From assembly GCF_001653235.2 (NCBI RefSeq), contig NC_035791.1:1426001-1490000 (forward strand): 64,000 nt of DNA. Reading direction: 5' to 3'. The stretch's first letter is position 1. Each line of letters opens with the position of its first letter. Below, piece by piece: positions 1 to 9,395 of the stretch. A program made the position numbers and the translations under genes. Origin of the DNA: Pochonia chlamydosporia 170 (lineage: Eukaryota; Ascomycota; Sordariomycetes; Hypocreales; Clavicipitaceae). The notes under the pieces were generated by a model that saw nothing but the letters and a program-made list of their open reading frames with translations, had not been told where the DNA came from and made no database searches.

Positions 1-422
1 CCTGCGCTGAGGATGAGACGTTTGAATCTAGATAGGACGAAGACTATTCTCCGGTTGTCTCATACAAAGTGACAAACCTAGGTAGCTGGTATATCCTTAG
101 ATGTTCAAGATTCAAGTTGTCCTATCGAAATTTAGCATGAGCCAAGCCTTCATCGTGTGACAGTTGGTACATTGATGGACTGGTTCCTCGATTTCCACTG
201 TAACTTGCGTTCTTTGGTAGCAAGAGTAATCTTGTTGATGGAGGCTCACTTGGCGTCCATCAAACTTTCATGCGCTTTGCCCATTCTCCATAAACAACCT
301 GATTCGTCAGTAGATAACTTGCATTTTCCCGTGTAGATGGCCCGTCTGATCAAACGCCAAATACTCCTCATGATGCATGCAAATGCGCTGCTTTTTTAAA
401 TGCCGTGACACCCTCCGTCTCC
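1..422. other. 3' flank of the Aurora kinase gene, no gene seen
   Basis: No open frame, splice pattern or repeat that I can support was found here. It is the downstream side of the minus-strand Aurora kinase gene and may hold its 3' UTR or the end of a gene lying outside the window. Confidence 0.5.
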
Positions 423-1611
423 TCATCTCAGACAATGCTTCAAAATCCACGGATGCTGCTGAATCTCCTCAAGGCTCAACCTCTTATCAGGATCCACAAC
501 AAGTAACTAAATCGTCAGTCTCACAGCCAAATCACAGAGCACAGCCGGAGTAACTCACCCCTTTAATAAAACTCGCAGCTTCGGAACTCACAAACGACGG
601 AACCTTCATATCCGCCCTCGCTATCCGCCTACACGTCATAACAGGCGTGCCCTCAAACGGCGCTTCCCCCACCAGAAACTCATACGTCAACACCCCCAGC
701 GCCCACAGGTCAATCTTCCCATCATACGACTTATCCGGATTTATTGCCGAGACCATCTCAGGCGGCAGGTAGTCCAGCGTTCCGCAGTACGTTTTCCTCC
801 GATTCCCAGGCGCGTGGACGCTCCACCCAAAGTCGGATATCTTGATCTCCCGGTGAATACCGACCAGGATATTCTCCGGCTTAATATCCCGATGTATCAC
901 ATGCTTGCGGTGTAGGTACCGTAATGCACTTGCCATCTGGGCGATATATTTAGCTGCTGTGCGCTCAGGGAATCGATTCGCTCGTCGTAGATGTTTGTAT
1001 AGCTCGCCGCGGCCCGCGAATTCAAGGATGAGAAAGATACGCTTGCTGTCGTGGAAATGCCCATATAGCTGGAGGATATTGGGATGTCGTAGGTTGCTTT
1101 GAATGTCAATTTCTCGTTGTACTTGTTTTTCCACACGGCCATCTTGCAGTTCGTTCTTGTGGAGGACTTTTAACGCGCAGATGAAGCCATTTTCGCGTTC
1201 GCGTGCTAGGTATACGCGGCCAAATTTGCCTTTACCTAGGGGTTTCCCAATCTCGAACATGCCGAGATGTAGTACCCTTGGGGCAGGCTGCTTTACGGGA
1301 CGTACGGGTCTGTCCTCAATTTGTGATTTTCCCGCCAATTTATTCTCGCCGGCATCTTTTTTAGTTGGTGCTGTGGATGATGGTGGGGAAACTATCGTAG
1401 GGATGTTTTGCTGCTTGTTACGGAGGACGGTTTTGAGGAGGTTCGGTCTGCTCGAGGAGTGTGAAAGTGGCTGTGAGGCTTTTGTCTGCTTCAGAATTAG
1501 ATTTACTTGTATGTGTGACAAAATCGAGCCGTTTACCTTGGAGGTTTGCTTCTTTGTGGTGTCAGCTATTGAGAGGTGTTGCAGACGAGTCTCGAGGACA
1601 TGAGTGGACAT
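423..1611 (-). CDS. ark1: Aurora-type serine/threonine protein kinase
   Basis: Mitotic kinase of the Ipl1/Ark1 (Aurora) family, expected to act in the chromosomal passenger complex on kinetochore-microtubule attachment. The catalytic domain shows the glycine loop [11 protein letters not shown], lysine in [27 protein letters not shown] (the DFGWSVH form is typical of Aurora) and the activation segment [15 protein letters not shown]. The last exon is separated by an intron at 507-558 (GTGAGT..TTTAG). It restores the kinase C-terminus [20 protein letters not shown] and ends at 423. A second, in-frame 51-nt intron is likely at 1486-1536 (GTAAAC, branch-like CTAAT, GCAG). If it is removed the protein is about 361 residues, otherwise 378. 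The N-terminal 110 residues are low-complexity, as usual for fungal Aurora kinases. Confidence 0.93.
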
Positions 1612-2435
1612 GTTTCGTGTATCTTTCTACACTCCTCAATGGGCATCGAGATCGGGGAGGGTAAGTGTGGGGATACAGGGCTGAATCTTGGTGTATCGTC
1701 GATGGATTAGTTCGATTTGAGAATAGTTTAAATTCTGGGGCTTTGTTTTGAATGTCAAGAAGTGAGATGGAGGTTTCACAGCAACGAGGAGCACAAACCA
1801 ACAACTACTGTGCCTCGTGTGGCGGTGACATGTGGCTCAAAATATCATCGCATTTTATCACGTCTCATGAGTCAAAACATTTGCCATTGATATCATTTAG
1901 CTAGATCTAAGACAACGATCTAGCTCTAAAGTTGGGCTAAAGCGCTGTGCTGGGGATTAGCTGAGACTGACTCCACGCATCTGGAGAGCCTTGAAACGTA
2001 TGGAAAGTTGAACGGCTTCATGGGGAATGAGCTACTTGCTTTCAAGTACCATTGGTTGTGTTTTGGGCAACATTCTTGCTTTCAACAAGCCGGTTTCAAG
2101 GAATCTCAATCCAGTCATTCACAGTCTAACCTAGTGAGGATAAAAGGACAGGTGACGTGGCCCATTTAGCTCTCAGTCGCTTGGCAGATGGAGCAAGTGT
2201 CGAGTCAAAGACGTACAATGAAAATGATCCAATCTGTGACAGTCTACTCGTTGTTTCAACCTCCAGCTAGGAGATAAGCCGTTGGTAGCTGCGGCTGTGA
2301 AGTCCACATGTTCATCAAAGTGGTCTCTGCTCACATTCACAACAATACTTGATTCACCATGAGTCTAAGAATGTAGCAAATATATCTGACTGTAACGCCC
2401 TCAACGGGGGATGTCATAGGGAAAGCAAACTCATC

Positions 2436-2570
2436 TTGAAACCCGTTTCGCTCTTTTGTTCACAACCACAGTGTAACCTCCCGATCAACAGATTATGCCA
2501 AGAGAAGCAAGTGTTTTACTCGACCGCGCATTCCCATCGTCTGTGCTTAGGTTCTCCGTGTTGGTAATTG
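2436..2570 (+). repeat. Duplicated promoter block, copy A
   Basis: This starts with TTGAAACCCGTTTCG and recurs in recognisable form at 3996-4128. Each copy lies about 390-400 bases before a family gene start. Conserved islands include AACCTnCCGATCAA and CATCGTnTGTGC, and further on GTGATTnACAACTG. Both copies lie in open frames that align partly as protein (KPVSxFC, NLPIN, HRLC). A single-base shift near the 3' end argues against a conserved coding sequence. Confidence 0.6.
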
Positions 2571-2690
2571 TTCATAGAAACAAAAGATGACCATCAGTCT
2601 CATCCACTATCCTCTTGGTGCATGGTGTGATTTACAACTGGATTTTCAAGCAATGACCACCGTAGTATGCCAATAATAGCATCGTAGGTT

Positions 2691-2700
2691 TGAATATAAG
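2691..2700 (+). promoter_or_regulatory. TATA-like element of the first family gene
   Basis: The sequence TGAATATAAG lies about 88 bases before the in-frame ACG at 2782 and about 140 before the ATG at 2836. The other family members have TATA elements 73-104 bases before their ATG, so spacing fits the ACG position better. Confidence 0.4.
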
Positions 2701-2835
2701 AATACAGTGGAATGAAGAGGTAGTTCGTGTTGGCTTGATCTTGGTAAACTCACCAAAATTCTACTTTTTCGTTTAGCAAACACGAAGTTTCCCGACATTT
2801 ATCAGTGCGATGAACCGATATACCATATTAGAGGT

Positions 2836-3564
2836 ATGGGGTTCACCTCGAGGGATAGGACCCCTGGGAGGGAAATCCAAGATCCAGACGATGTTGCCTA
2901 TGTGATCCCCGAGGTCCCTGAGGACTACAAAGGCTACCCATGGCAAGGCATGAGGAACGTTCGCTTTCAATTGCGCGGTGCTGGACCATCCGACAACCCA
3001 GTTTTAGGCGGCCCCATTATTGCTGAGCACGAATATCACTCCAACAATACATGTACCGGAAACAAGTTCACCATCACCTATTACGGCATGAACAGAACCC
3101 CGGATCAAGCCGGCAAGAAGTACGAAGTCTACATACAGCAGTACTGGTACGAACAACTCAAGTGCTGCTTCGTCATGTCCGTCAAAGGGCGCTGGCCACT
3201 AGACCGATGGGGTCGCATTAAGAACTTATTTAGATCTGCACAAGAAGAGAAGGATGAAGGAAGGTGGTCTGAGAGCACATGGATAAAAATGAAGTTTGAG
3301 TGCCGAGAACGGAATAAAGAATTTAGTCTCGAATGCAGTGAAGTGGGCCGGACCGCCAGCATCACAGTACCAAGATTCAAAAGCCAAGGCGATATTGCCG
3401 AGGACACATGGAAGGATGTGTTCAATATAGGCCGGACAATGGGGCTTGAGATCTCTCATGTGGCGTATTTGGCTTGGATCGCGACGATGTGGACGAGCAG
3501 CTTGGGTTGGGTTGAACATGCTAATGATGCCGAGTACCACAAAGTTCCCATGTGGAGGTTTTAG
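2836..3564 (+). CDS. Accessory-family protein 1 (unrecognised family), start uncertain
   Basis: Function unknown. This is one of four complete paralogues in this window. Family signature, in order: HxRGxGxT near the N-terminus, VIP, IIAEHEY (residues about 61-67), FTITYYG, a central CxFxMSVKGRW strand, and near the C-terminus GLEISHVAYLAWIATMWTS. It has no signal peptide or membrane helix apart from the hydrophobic C-terminal segment, so an intracellular location is inferred. The ATG at 2836 falls inside the conserved HIRGMG motif, so this start clips the family N-terminus. Reading upstream in the same frame reaches ACG at 2782 with no ATG before an in-frame stop at 2713. From that ACG the distance to the conserved His is exactly as in the gene at 6786 (residue 15). 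Either ACG is used, the start has been lost, or the short form is made. Confidence 0.7.
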   Translation: MGFTSRDRTPGREIQDPDDVAYVIPEVPEDYKGYPWQGMRNVRFQLRGAGPSDNPVLGGPIIAEHEYHSNNTCTGNKFTITYYGMNRTPDQAGKKYEVYIQQYWYEQLKCCFVMSVKGRWPLDRWGRIKNLFRSAQEEKDEGRWSESTWIKMKFECRERNKEFSLECSEVGRTASITVPRFKSQGDIAEDTWKDVFNIGRTMGLEISHVAYLAWIATMWTSSLGWVEHANDAEYHKVPMWRF

Positions 3565-3995
3565 GTGGCAGAAGATTCTATAGGACGACTCTATTGAAAC
3601 TTTCTATAAGTTCCATTACGTGAAAAAGGCTTTCACAATCTGAGATGTGAAGCAAGTCTTGACTCGTGACTAAACAAACTATCAGCTACATTAATGTGGC
3701 GCATTTGGTTACAAAATTGCTCAAAAATATTCAGAACTATTTGTATATTAAGCATGAACCTTTCACCATAGCTCAATTACCCCATAGCCCTTCAACTCCT
3801 CTAAGTTTCTGCGATATTCCGCATCGGTTCGACACTGTTCTGGCACGGTTGGCACCCCCCGTTTTATTTTTGCCACTAAACAACGAGTAGCAGTGCTTTA
3901 TGGACGTCCCGTCTTGGAATGTAGCACCAGTTGACCTATATGTGTCTGTAACATGTTCAATAAGACGACGTCAAAGGTATGAGGAGGAGTTTACG

Positions 3996-4128
3996 TTGAA
4001 ACCCGTTTCGCGCTTTTGTCCACTGCGACAGCGTAACCTTCCGATCAATGGTTTCGTCTCAAGAGGAGCAAAACCGCGACCACGATTTCATCGTTTGTGC
4101 CCAGGTCTCCCCGTGTTTTGGAACCTGT
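3996..4128 (+). repeat. Duplicated promoter block, copy B
   Basis: This aligns by eye with 2436-2570, beginning TTGAAACCCGTTTCG. It lies 386 bases before the ATG at 4382, against 400 bases for copy A and the ATG at 2836. The equal spacing indicates a tandem duplication that included the promoter. Confidence 0.6.
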
Positions 4129-4277
4129 GAAATCTCAGTTGACAGCATTGACTAATGGTCGCGACAAACAGAGCTAATAAGAATCGTACGTTTTCTTCTT
4201 TGTTCTTCGCGTGATTCACAACTGTATGGTTTAGCTGTGAGCGTCACGGTATGCCTGGAACATCATTACAGCTGGAG

Positions 4278-4284
4278 GTATAAG
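4278..4284 (+). promoter_or_regulatory. TATA-like element of the second family gene
   Basis: GTATAAG lies about 104 bases before the ATG at 4382, in the same relative place as the TATA-like element of the upstream paralogue. Confidence 0.4.
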
Positions 4285-4381
4285 ATTGTGGTTCCGCCAC
4301 CAGATTCCTGGTTCTGGTTCACAGTAAACATCCACTTTCCAAAAATCTACCTTCTACAAATCTACTGTTATTCCAAGCAAA

Positions 4382-5161
4382 ATGAGGGTTAAGCTGGTGG
4401 TAAAGACACTGTCCAATCCCCGACTTTCCCAAAGTTACCACCCACGATTTCATTTTCTTGGTGAGGGCCTTACTAAGAAAGGCCAGAAAGATGATTCTGT
4501 CTATATCACCATTGATGGCCTCCATGATAAGGATGTCAGGGCCGCAAAAAGGAGGCGTGATAGCAACATCAAGTTGAAAATGTGGCGTAATGAGAGTGAC
4601 AGTGACCATCTGGATTGCAAAACACTCATAGCCGAACACAAATATGATCCGAAGGATCGAAATCGGGGCACCATTACCTATCACGGCGACGAGGGTCCTT
4701 CGGAGAGCAGCAAAAAACATAGGCTCCTGATGAACCATATCCCCGGTAAGTCTTATATGGACTGTACCTGGAAGATGGAAGTCGAAGGACGTTGGGAACC
4801 GGGGTTCTTCCACCGGGATCCCGACCCACCGGCGAGGAAGGCGATACCAATAGTGTTTTGGTGCGAAGAGAATCCTCGCGGGCACACTTTCTCCCTGGTG
4901 GAGCCAGATGGAAGTGACAGCTTGCCACAGTTGGTATGGGAGAATTGGGGTTACAAAAACACACACACCGTCCGCAGTGCTCTAGTCGTGGAACGTGATA
5001 TGGCACTGGAGGTATTGCGTGTGAGACTTTTGGCTTGGATCGCGACGATTTGGATGACAGACCAACTGAACTGGGTTCACCCTGATGACTTCAAGGGCTA
5101 CGAGCCTGTCAAACTCGTGAATATATTGGTCCAAAAGCCTGATTATGACAACGTCATATAA
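4382..5161 (+). CDS. Accessory-family protein 2 (unrecognised family)
   Basis: A 259-residue intracellular protein of the local family. Visible family blocks are FHFLGEGLTKKG (residues about 23-34), an acidic DDSVYI strand, LIAEHKYDPKDRNRGTITYHG, CTWKMEVEGRWE, and the C-terminal hydrophobic segment ALEVLRVRLLAWIATIWM followed by LNWVHP. The ATG at 4382 follows CAAA and a TATA-like element 104 bases upstream. It has no introns and no signal peptide. It follows the first paralogue in tandem with 817 bases between them, part of which is a duplicate of the first gene's upstream region. Function cannot be named from sequence. The arrangement of strands ending in one buried-looking helix suggests a LURP-one/tubby-like barrel, which is inference only. 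Confidence 0.75.
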   Translation: MRVKLVVKTLSNPRLSQSYHPRFHFLGEGLTKKGQKDDSVYITIDGLHDKDVRAAKRRRDSNIKLKMWRNESDSDHLDCKTLIAEHKYDPKDRNRGTITYHGDEGPSESSKKHRLLMNHIPGKSYMDCTWKMEVEGRWEPGFFHRDPDPPARKAIPIVFWCEENPRGHTFSLVEPDGSDSLPQLVWENWGYKNTHTVRSALVVERDMALEVLRVRLLAWIATIWMTDQLNWVHPDDFKGYEPVKLVNILVQKPDYDNVI

Positions 5162-6785
5162 GTGTTCAATCGCTCTGGTATGTTTCCGGTCTTCTATGGT
5201 GTGCCTAGAATTCAAAACTAATACGTGTCTGGAGCTGACTTCGTTTCCCAGGTGATTCAAAAGGCAGGCTGACGATGCCGCCAGCTAGATTGCACAGTAT
5301 TGGGGAACATGCGCGCATGAAGGCTGCCCTGGATGACCATGAGCCCTTGCAGGAGGAGAAGAGTTGCAAGAAGAAAGATAGGTACCGTCTAGAGGGGAAA
5401 ATAAGATTAACTTTAAGACGGTGAAAGTCAAGTTTACGAGAATGTAGTTTTGCGGTAGATGTTCTTCCTAGATAGAAGGAGTATGTCCGCGCTGGCAGCG
5501 GCGAAATAAAATTGCTTTTTGAGAACAAATCCCATATTGACGACTATCAGGGTGTATTAAAAAACCCACCACTGCTTGGTTATTAACGCATGGCAACATG
5601 TCATGGCATTAGCCATGCAAGTAGTGCTGGATACTGAAAGGCAGACATAGACGACGTTTGGGAGGGAAAAGATGTTGGGTTACGCTAATGTATTTTGCTA
5701 AAACCGTGGCTACGTGAAAATGCTTTCCGTAATCGTACATCTGAGCTCCTGCGAATCTTCGAGATGTATTCCGCTTACGTGGCCCACAATGATATTCGAG
5801 TGGCGCTTCTGATGTTTGGCCAGTTACACGAGCTATTTCGTACAATGCATGTTGCTCGTGTCCGTGCTATCCGTGCTCGGGACTTGGGGAAGGCTGATGA
5901 AACGCGATAAAAAGATGATGTGTAGCACAAGTCGCCGTTTGACAGTCCTGACTCCTGAGTGGCAAGCATCAAAGAAATATCATTTTCTGTGGCAGACCAG
6001 AAGCGGAAAATACGTCTGCTCCTGATAGGGGGCTGCGAACTCTTAGAAGAAAACCACCAGCGCCAAGATGAGGGTTCAAACGTTGAGGTTGGTCCAAAGT
6101 GATGTGTCAGATATCGAGGCCCAATGCAAAAGAACTTAGGACAATTTGTGTACAAAATTAGCCTTCACAGCTAACAAAATGAAAAGAATGATCTATTCAT
6201 ACAACTACATCAGTTACAAGAATGTTTCTAAATGTTTGGGACTGTTCACCAGTTTAGGAGTATTGCTGTTTGTGCCTCGACCAAGACAACGAGTCAGTCG
6301 ACAGAAGGAGGAGCTAAGGTAAATCTGGTCTGAACCCTTCGTTTCTATGTGCGTAATGCTTTAGAGAATAAAACATACTGAAAACGGCGCCAGGCTTTTC
6401 TTTAGGATGGATATTCATAGATTTTGGTCCTGCAATTGGAAACGTAGGGAGTCGTGCTGCTGTTCGAAGGGGTGGACGCAACTTACCTTCCATTCCCCGT
6501 AGTATAATTTTATCAACTAATACGTGATAATAAGGCACTGTGCTTCAGAAATCCCTGTTGTCGTGTCAAGTTGGGCAAGATGTCGGCTACAACCGCAAAC
6601 TACGGTATTGAATGTCTTTGTCGCTTTATTACGTATGTGAATTACCATTCTGAGTCTACAATCTAGTGCCATTGTATTTCTTGCGTACTCCAATCTCGGA
6701 TATAAAATGATGTGCAATCGCCTGATACTTGTCTAGTCAGAACGAACTCACCAAACCGTTTCCTGTTATTTAAACCAAAATCATA
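5162..6785. other. Intergenic region, 1.6 kb, no supported gene
   Basis: Several short frames overlap on both strands with no splice logic or recognisable motif. A 49-codon frame at 5275-5424 (Lys/Arg/Glu-rich) has plausible composition, but nothing else supports it. The only positive feature is the TATA box at 6701 serving the next gene. Confidence 0.45.
6701..6707 (+). promoter_or_regulatory. TATA box of the third family gene
   Basis: TATAAAA lies 85 bases before the ATG at 6786, matching the spacing in the paralogues. Confidence 0.5.
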
Positions 6786-7730
6786 ATGCACCTCTTCAGT
6801 ACTGAAATCAGCGACTTTCCTAAGTTCCATGTCCGTGGGAGTGGACTTACCAAGAAAGGCGATGTTGACGACCAAGTCTTTGTGATACCCGATGGCAGCG
6901 GGCGTCAGGGTGATCGAAATGTGCGCCTCATCATGCGCAGCGTTGGCAAAACAACCGCGAGGCATATCGACATGGATGGCGACATTATTGCTGAACACGA
7001 GTTCGACCCCGAGGACGCGAACAAATTTACTATTACCTATTATGGCAAGGGAAGGCTTTCAGGGGACGTAAAAGGGAGCGAGAAGGGTGGTGAGAATGGG
7101 GATGGGAAGGGGACTTACGAGGAAACCGAGAAAGGGGACGAGAAAACGGCGCAAGAGGAGGGGAAAGAGAGGAAGTACGTGATTCGAATCAAAAACGAGC
7201 CGGATAATCAGAAAAATTGCGAATGGACCATGGTTGTCGAAGGGGATTATAAGCCCAGAACGCACGCAGCGGAATATTACGCACCAGAGTTGACAAAGAA
7301 AGGCGAAGAAATCCGTGACAAAATCTCTCACAACTTCAAGTCGCTTTTCCACCACAACAAGGAAACAACGAAAGATAAAAAGCAAGAGCAGAAAACAACA
7401 GAGAGTGGAAGAAGGGGGATCGAGATAACGTTCTATTCCTGGCTGAATGAGATTAGCGGGAAAAGTTGTAAGATTGACAAGCATGGTAAAGCCCTATACT
7501 TGAAATTTACGCAAGGGAATAATGGAGATTCAAGCGACCTGCATCCTTCGTTGGCAAATGTACTTACCCTGGATAGAGAGACGGGGTTGGAGATCAGTCG
7601 TGTAGGACTTCTAGCTTGGATAGGGGCGATTTGGACCAGCAAGATTCCGTGGACTCAGCCAGAGAACAAGAGGGGATACAGTATTCTAGCGCCACCCGAT
7701 TGGCCTCGGAGAACTGACTGGATCCCCTGA
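6786..7730 (+). CDS. Accessory-family protein 3 (unrecognised family), with charged insert
   Basis: At 314 residues this is the longest member and the best reference for the family. Blocks: FHVRGSGLTKKGDVDDQVFV (residues about 14-33), RNVRLIMRSVGK, GDIIAEHEFDPEDANKFTIT, NCEWTMVVEGDYKP, ALYLKFTQG, and GLEISRVGLLAWIGAIWTSK. Between the first and second halves it carries an insert of about 35 residues rich in Gly, Lys and Glu (about residues 94-130). A second Lys/Glu-rich stretch follows near residues 175-215. Both look disordered. The ATG at 6786 lies 85 bases after a TATA box, and the N-terminal length agrees with the paralogues. There is no signal peptide, so an intracellular location is inferred. 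It is convergent with the secreted-protein gene ending at 8130. Function is unknown. Confidence 0.78.
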   Translation: MHLFSTEISDFPKFHVRGSGLTKKGDVDDQVFVIPDGSGRQGDRNVRLIMRSVGKTTARHIDMDGDIIAEHEFDPEDANKFTITYYGKGRLSGDVKGSEKGGENGDGKGTYEETEKGDEKTAQEEGKERKYVIRIKNEPDNQKNCEWTMVVEGDYKPRTHAAEYYAPELTKKGEEIRDKISHNFKSLFHHNKETTKDKKQEQKTTESGRRGIEITFYSWLNEISGKSCKIDKHGKALYLKFTQGNNGDSSDLHPSLANVLTLDRETGLEISRVGLLAWIGAIWTSKIPWTQPENKRGYSILAPPDWPRRTDWIP

Positions 7731-8129
7731 TTGCTTGTCCCTCTGGTAGTAAGTAAATTATTTACTACCTTGACGGCTTGTTGCGTGACGAGGTCGTGTT
7801 GATTGAGGCGACCAGGGTTTTGCAAAATAACGGCCACTTTACCCAACTTTAGTCATTCCTTTACCTGCGCATTAAATTACAGAATGCTATCTTTACTTAA
7901 ATACAAATTAGTCTAGCTCTAGAGATCAAACTACCGAGAAAGGTATCAAATGCCACAGTTTCAATCTCATTGATCTCCGTAGCAGAAGGTCCAATAGCTG
8001 TTTACTCTTTAACCGAAGTGCAGCTGTGAGTACAGCTAGGGGACTAGACTGCTATTTATTCAACTTTGGCGTACCACGAAAATTTACAAAGAAAGAAGAA
8101 AGTCGGCCCAAGGCAAGTCCAGAATACAC
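7731..8129. other. Convergent intergenic spacer
   Basis: The spacer lies between the 3' ends of the third family gene and the secreted-protein gene at 8130. It is AT-rich with no gene seen. Confidence 0.5.
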
Positions 8130-9395
8130 CTAACTCCTCTTTTGCGGGCAAGGTCCATAGCCCGCGGTATCCGGTCGAGGTACACTAGGGTCAGCATACC
8201 AACCCTGAGCATCGTTTGACCAGTACTTTCCGGTATCTGCGTAGTAATGTGTTTTATTGACGAAACATAACCCGCCTGATTTGCCTAGCACTTTTTGTAC
8301 AGGATTCTCTTCTTTCACGCCGTCTAGGCACATCATCATATAGCGGTTATACCCGGGCCGATCCTAGAGTCAAGGTGTGATTAGGGTGGGCTTGCTCAAA
8401 TGTCTGGTATCATCTTGTTGGTCTGGTCTCACCTGAAGGCTTGGCTGATACGAGTTGCAGCATTCTGCTCTGGTGGCCGTGTCATTGCACTGCGTTCTCT
8501 GTTCAGGAAAATTAGTCAGGTGTATCCAACGTGTATCAAATGTAATGACCGTTGGTGAGTTTTGGCAAACGCTAACCCGAAAACAACCCTAGATAGGCAA
8601 TGCAATGTCAGTATAGTCTGTTCGAGTCGAGTCGAGTCGATTAGGTCTACATATGGAAGGAAGGGAACCTACCAGCTTCTCCAATGCACGAAGGCCATGG
8701 AGCCTGGCATCTGCTCTGTTCGGTTTCCACCCCTCGAGCTCGGCGCAGCTCATGTATTTATGAACAGGGTTATCAGCCTTTGTGAGCCTATAATTAGGCG
8801 CACACTTGGCCATGTACCCCTCGTAGTAAGGACCGGCCTATTCGTAGAATACCATATGAGTATCTCGGCGTATGAAAGAATACCAGGGGCGCTGGTTACC
8901 GACCTCGAACGGAATAGTGTCTCTACCTTCACAGCACTCTTTTATGGTACTGCTGGTACTATTTGTGCATAGCTTGGCCTGCGTATATCATGAGTCTTTG
9001 CTTTCCTATCAATCGCCGTAGTATCAGAATCACTCACCCGTTCGCATCCCTAGTCAAGACAGTGAGATGACATTCGCTTTTATCCTGAAGTATTTGTAGC
9101 ATGGCAAACTTACCGCCCTCTCCCAACTGCGAAGTCCACACTCGCAGGAGTTCATACCCGCCGAACAGGAGTCGTAGCCATTTTCTAACTTTTCGCAGCT
9201 ATGCAACCCTACAACAGGCTCATGGAAGAGTTGCTGCGCAACAGGAACAACAAACTGTCTTCGTTCGGGATTTGGTGTATAGTTCTCATGAACTGGAACA
9301 TCCTTGGTTGCTGGCACCTCCGCGGCATGCCCGAAATTGGACCCTACAGCCGCGAGACTGACAAGGAGTGCTACGGTAGCGCCTTTGCCCATCAT
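8130..9395 (-). CDS. Secreted repeat-containing Cys-rich protein, six exons
   Basis: A predicted extracellular protein of 307 residues, function unknown. It was assembled as exons 9395-9114, 9049-9038 (a 12-nt micro-exon), 8978-8904, 8837-8673, 8588-8433 and 8363-8130; all joins are phase 0. The N-terminus MMGKGATVALLVSLAAVG is a signal peptide. Two internal units align: one with IKECC then GPYYEGYMAKC, the other with RAECC then RPGYNRYMMMC. An intron falls at the same place in both, which supports the model. The C-terminal module GGLCFVNKTHYY..GKYWS..GWYADP..PDT is shared with the secreted protein at 11934. The third intron's donor is GTCGGT, which is unusual. Without that intron an in-frame TAG ends the protein, so a pseudogene is the alternative. 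A TATA box lies about 90 bases upstream. Confidence 0.72.
8622..8641. repeat. GAGTC/TCGAG pentanucleotide repeat
   Basis: About four tandem copies of a GTCGA unit fall within the fourth intron of the secreted-protein gene at 8130-9395. Confidence 0.7.

Larger units (their letters stand above)
1612..2781. other. Intergenic region before the first accessory-family gene
   Basis: No gene is supported. The right part holds the first copy of a duplicated upstream block (2436-2570) and a TATA-like element near 2694, both belonging to the gene at 2836. The remainder between the Aurora start and about 2350 shows nothing recognisable. Confidence 0.5.
3565..4381. other. Intergenic region with duplicated promoter block B
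   Basis: The spacer lies between two tandem family genes. It carries the second copy of the upstream block (3996-4128) and a TATA-like element at 4278. The first 300 bases are AT-rich with no supported gene. Confidence 0.5.

Noticed and set aside
2349..4130. Two short frames (2349-2567 and 3900-4130) that align partly as protein
   Set aside because: The similarity is explained by the duplicated promoter block. A one-base shift near the end and the lack of a spliced link to the family genes argue against coding.
4319..4966. 215-codon minus-strand frame
   Set aside because: Antisense of the second family gene; no motif, and the sense frame has clear paralogues.
5275..5424. 49-codon frame with Lys/Glu/Arg-rich composition
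   Set aside because: Too short and without homology, splice or signal evidence.
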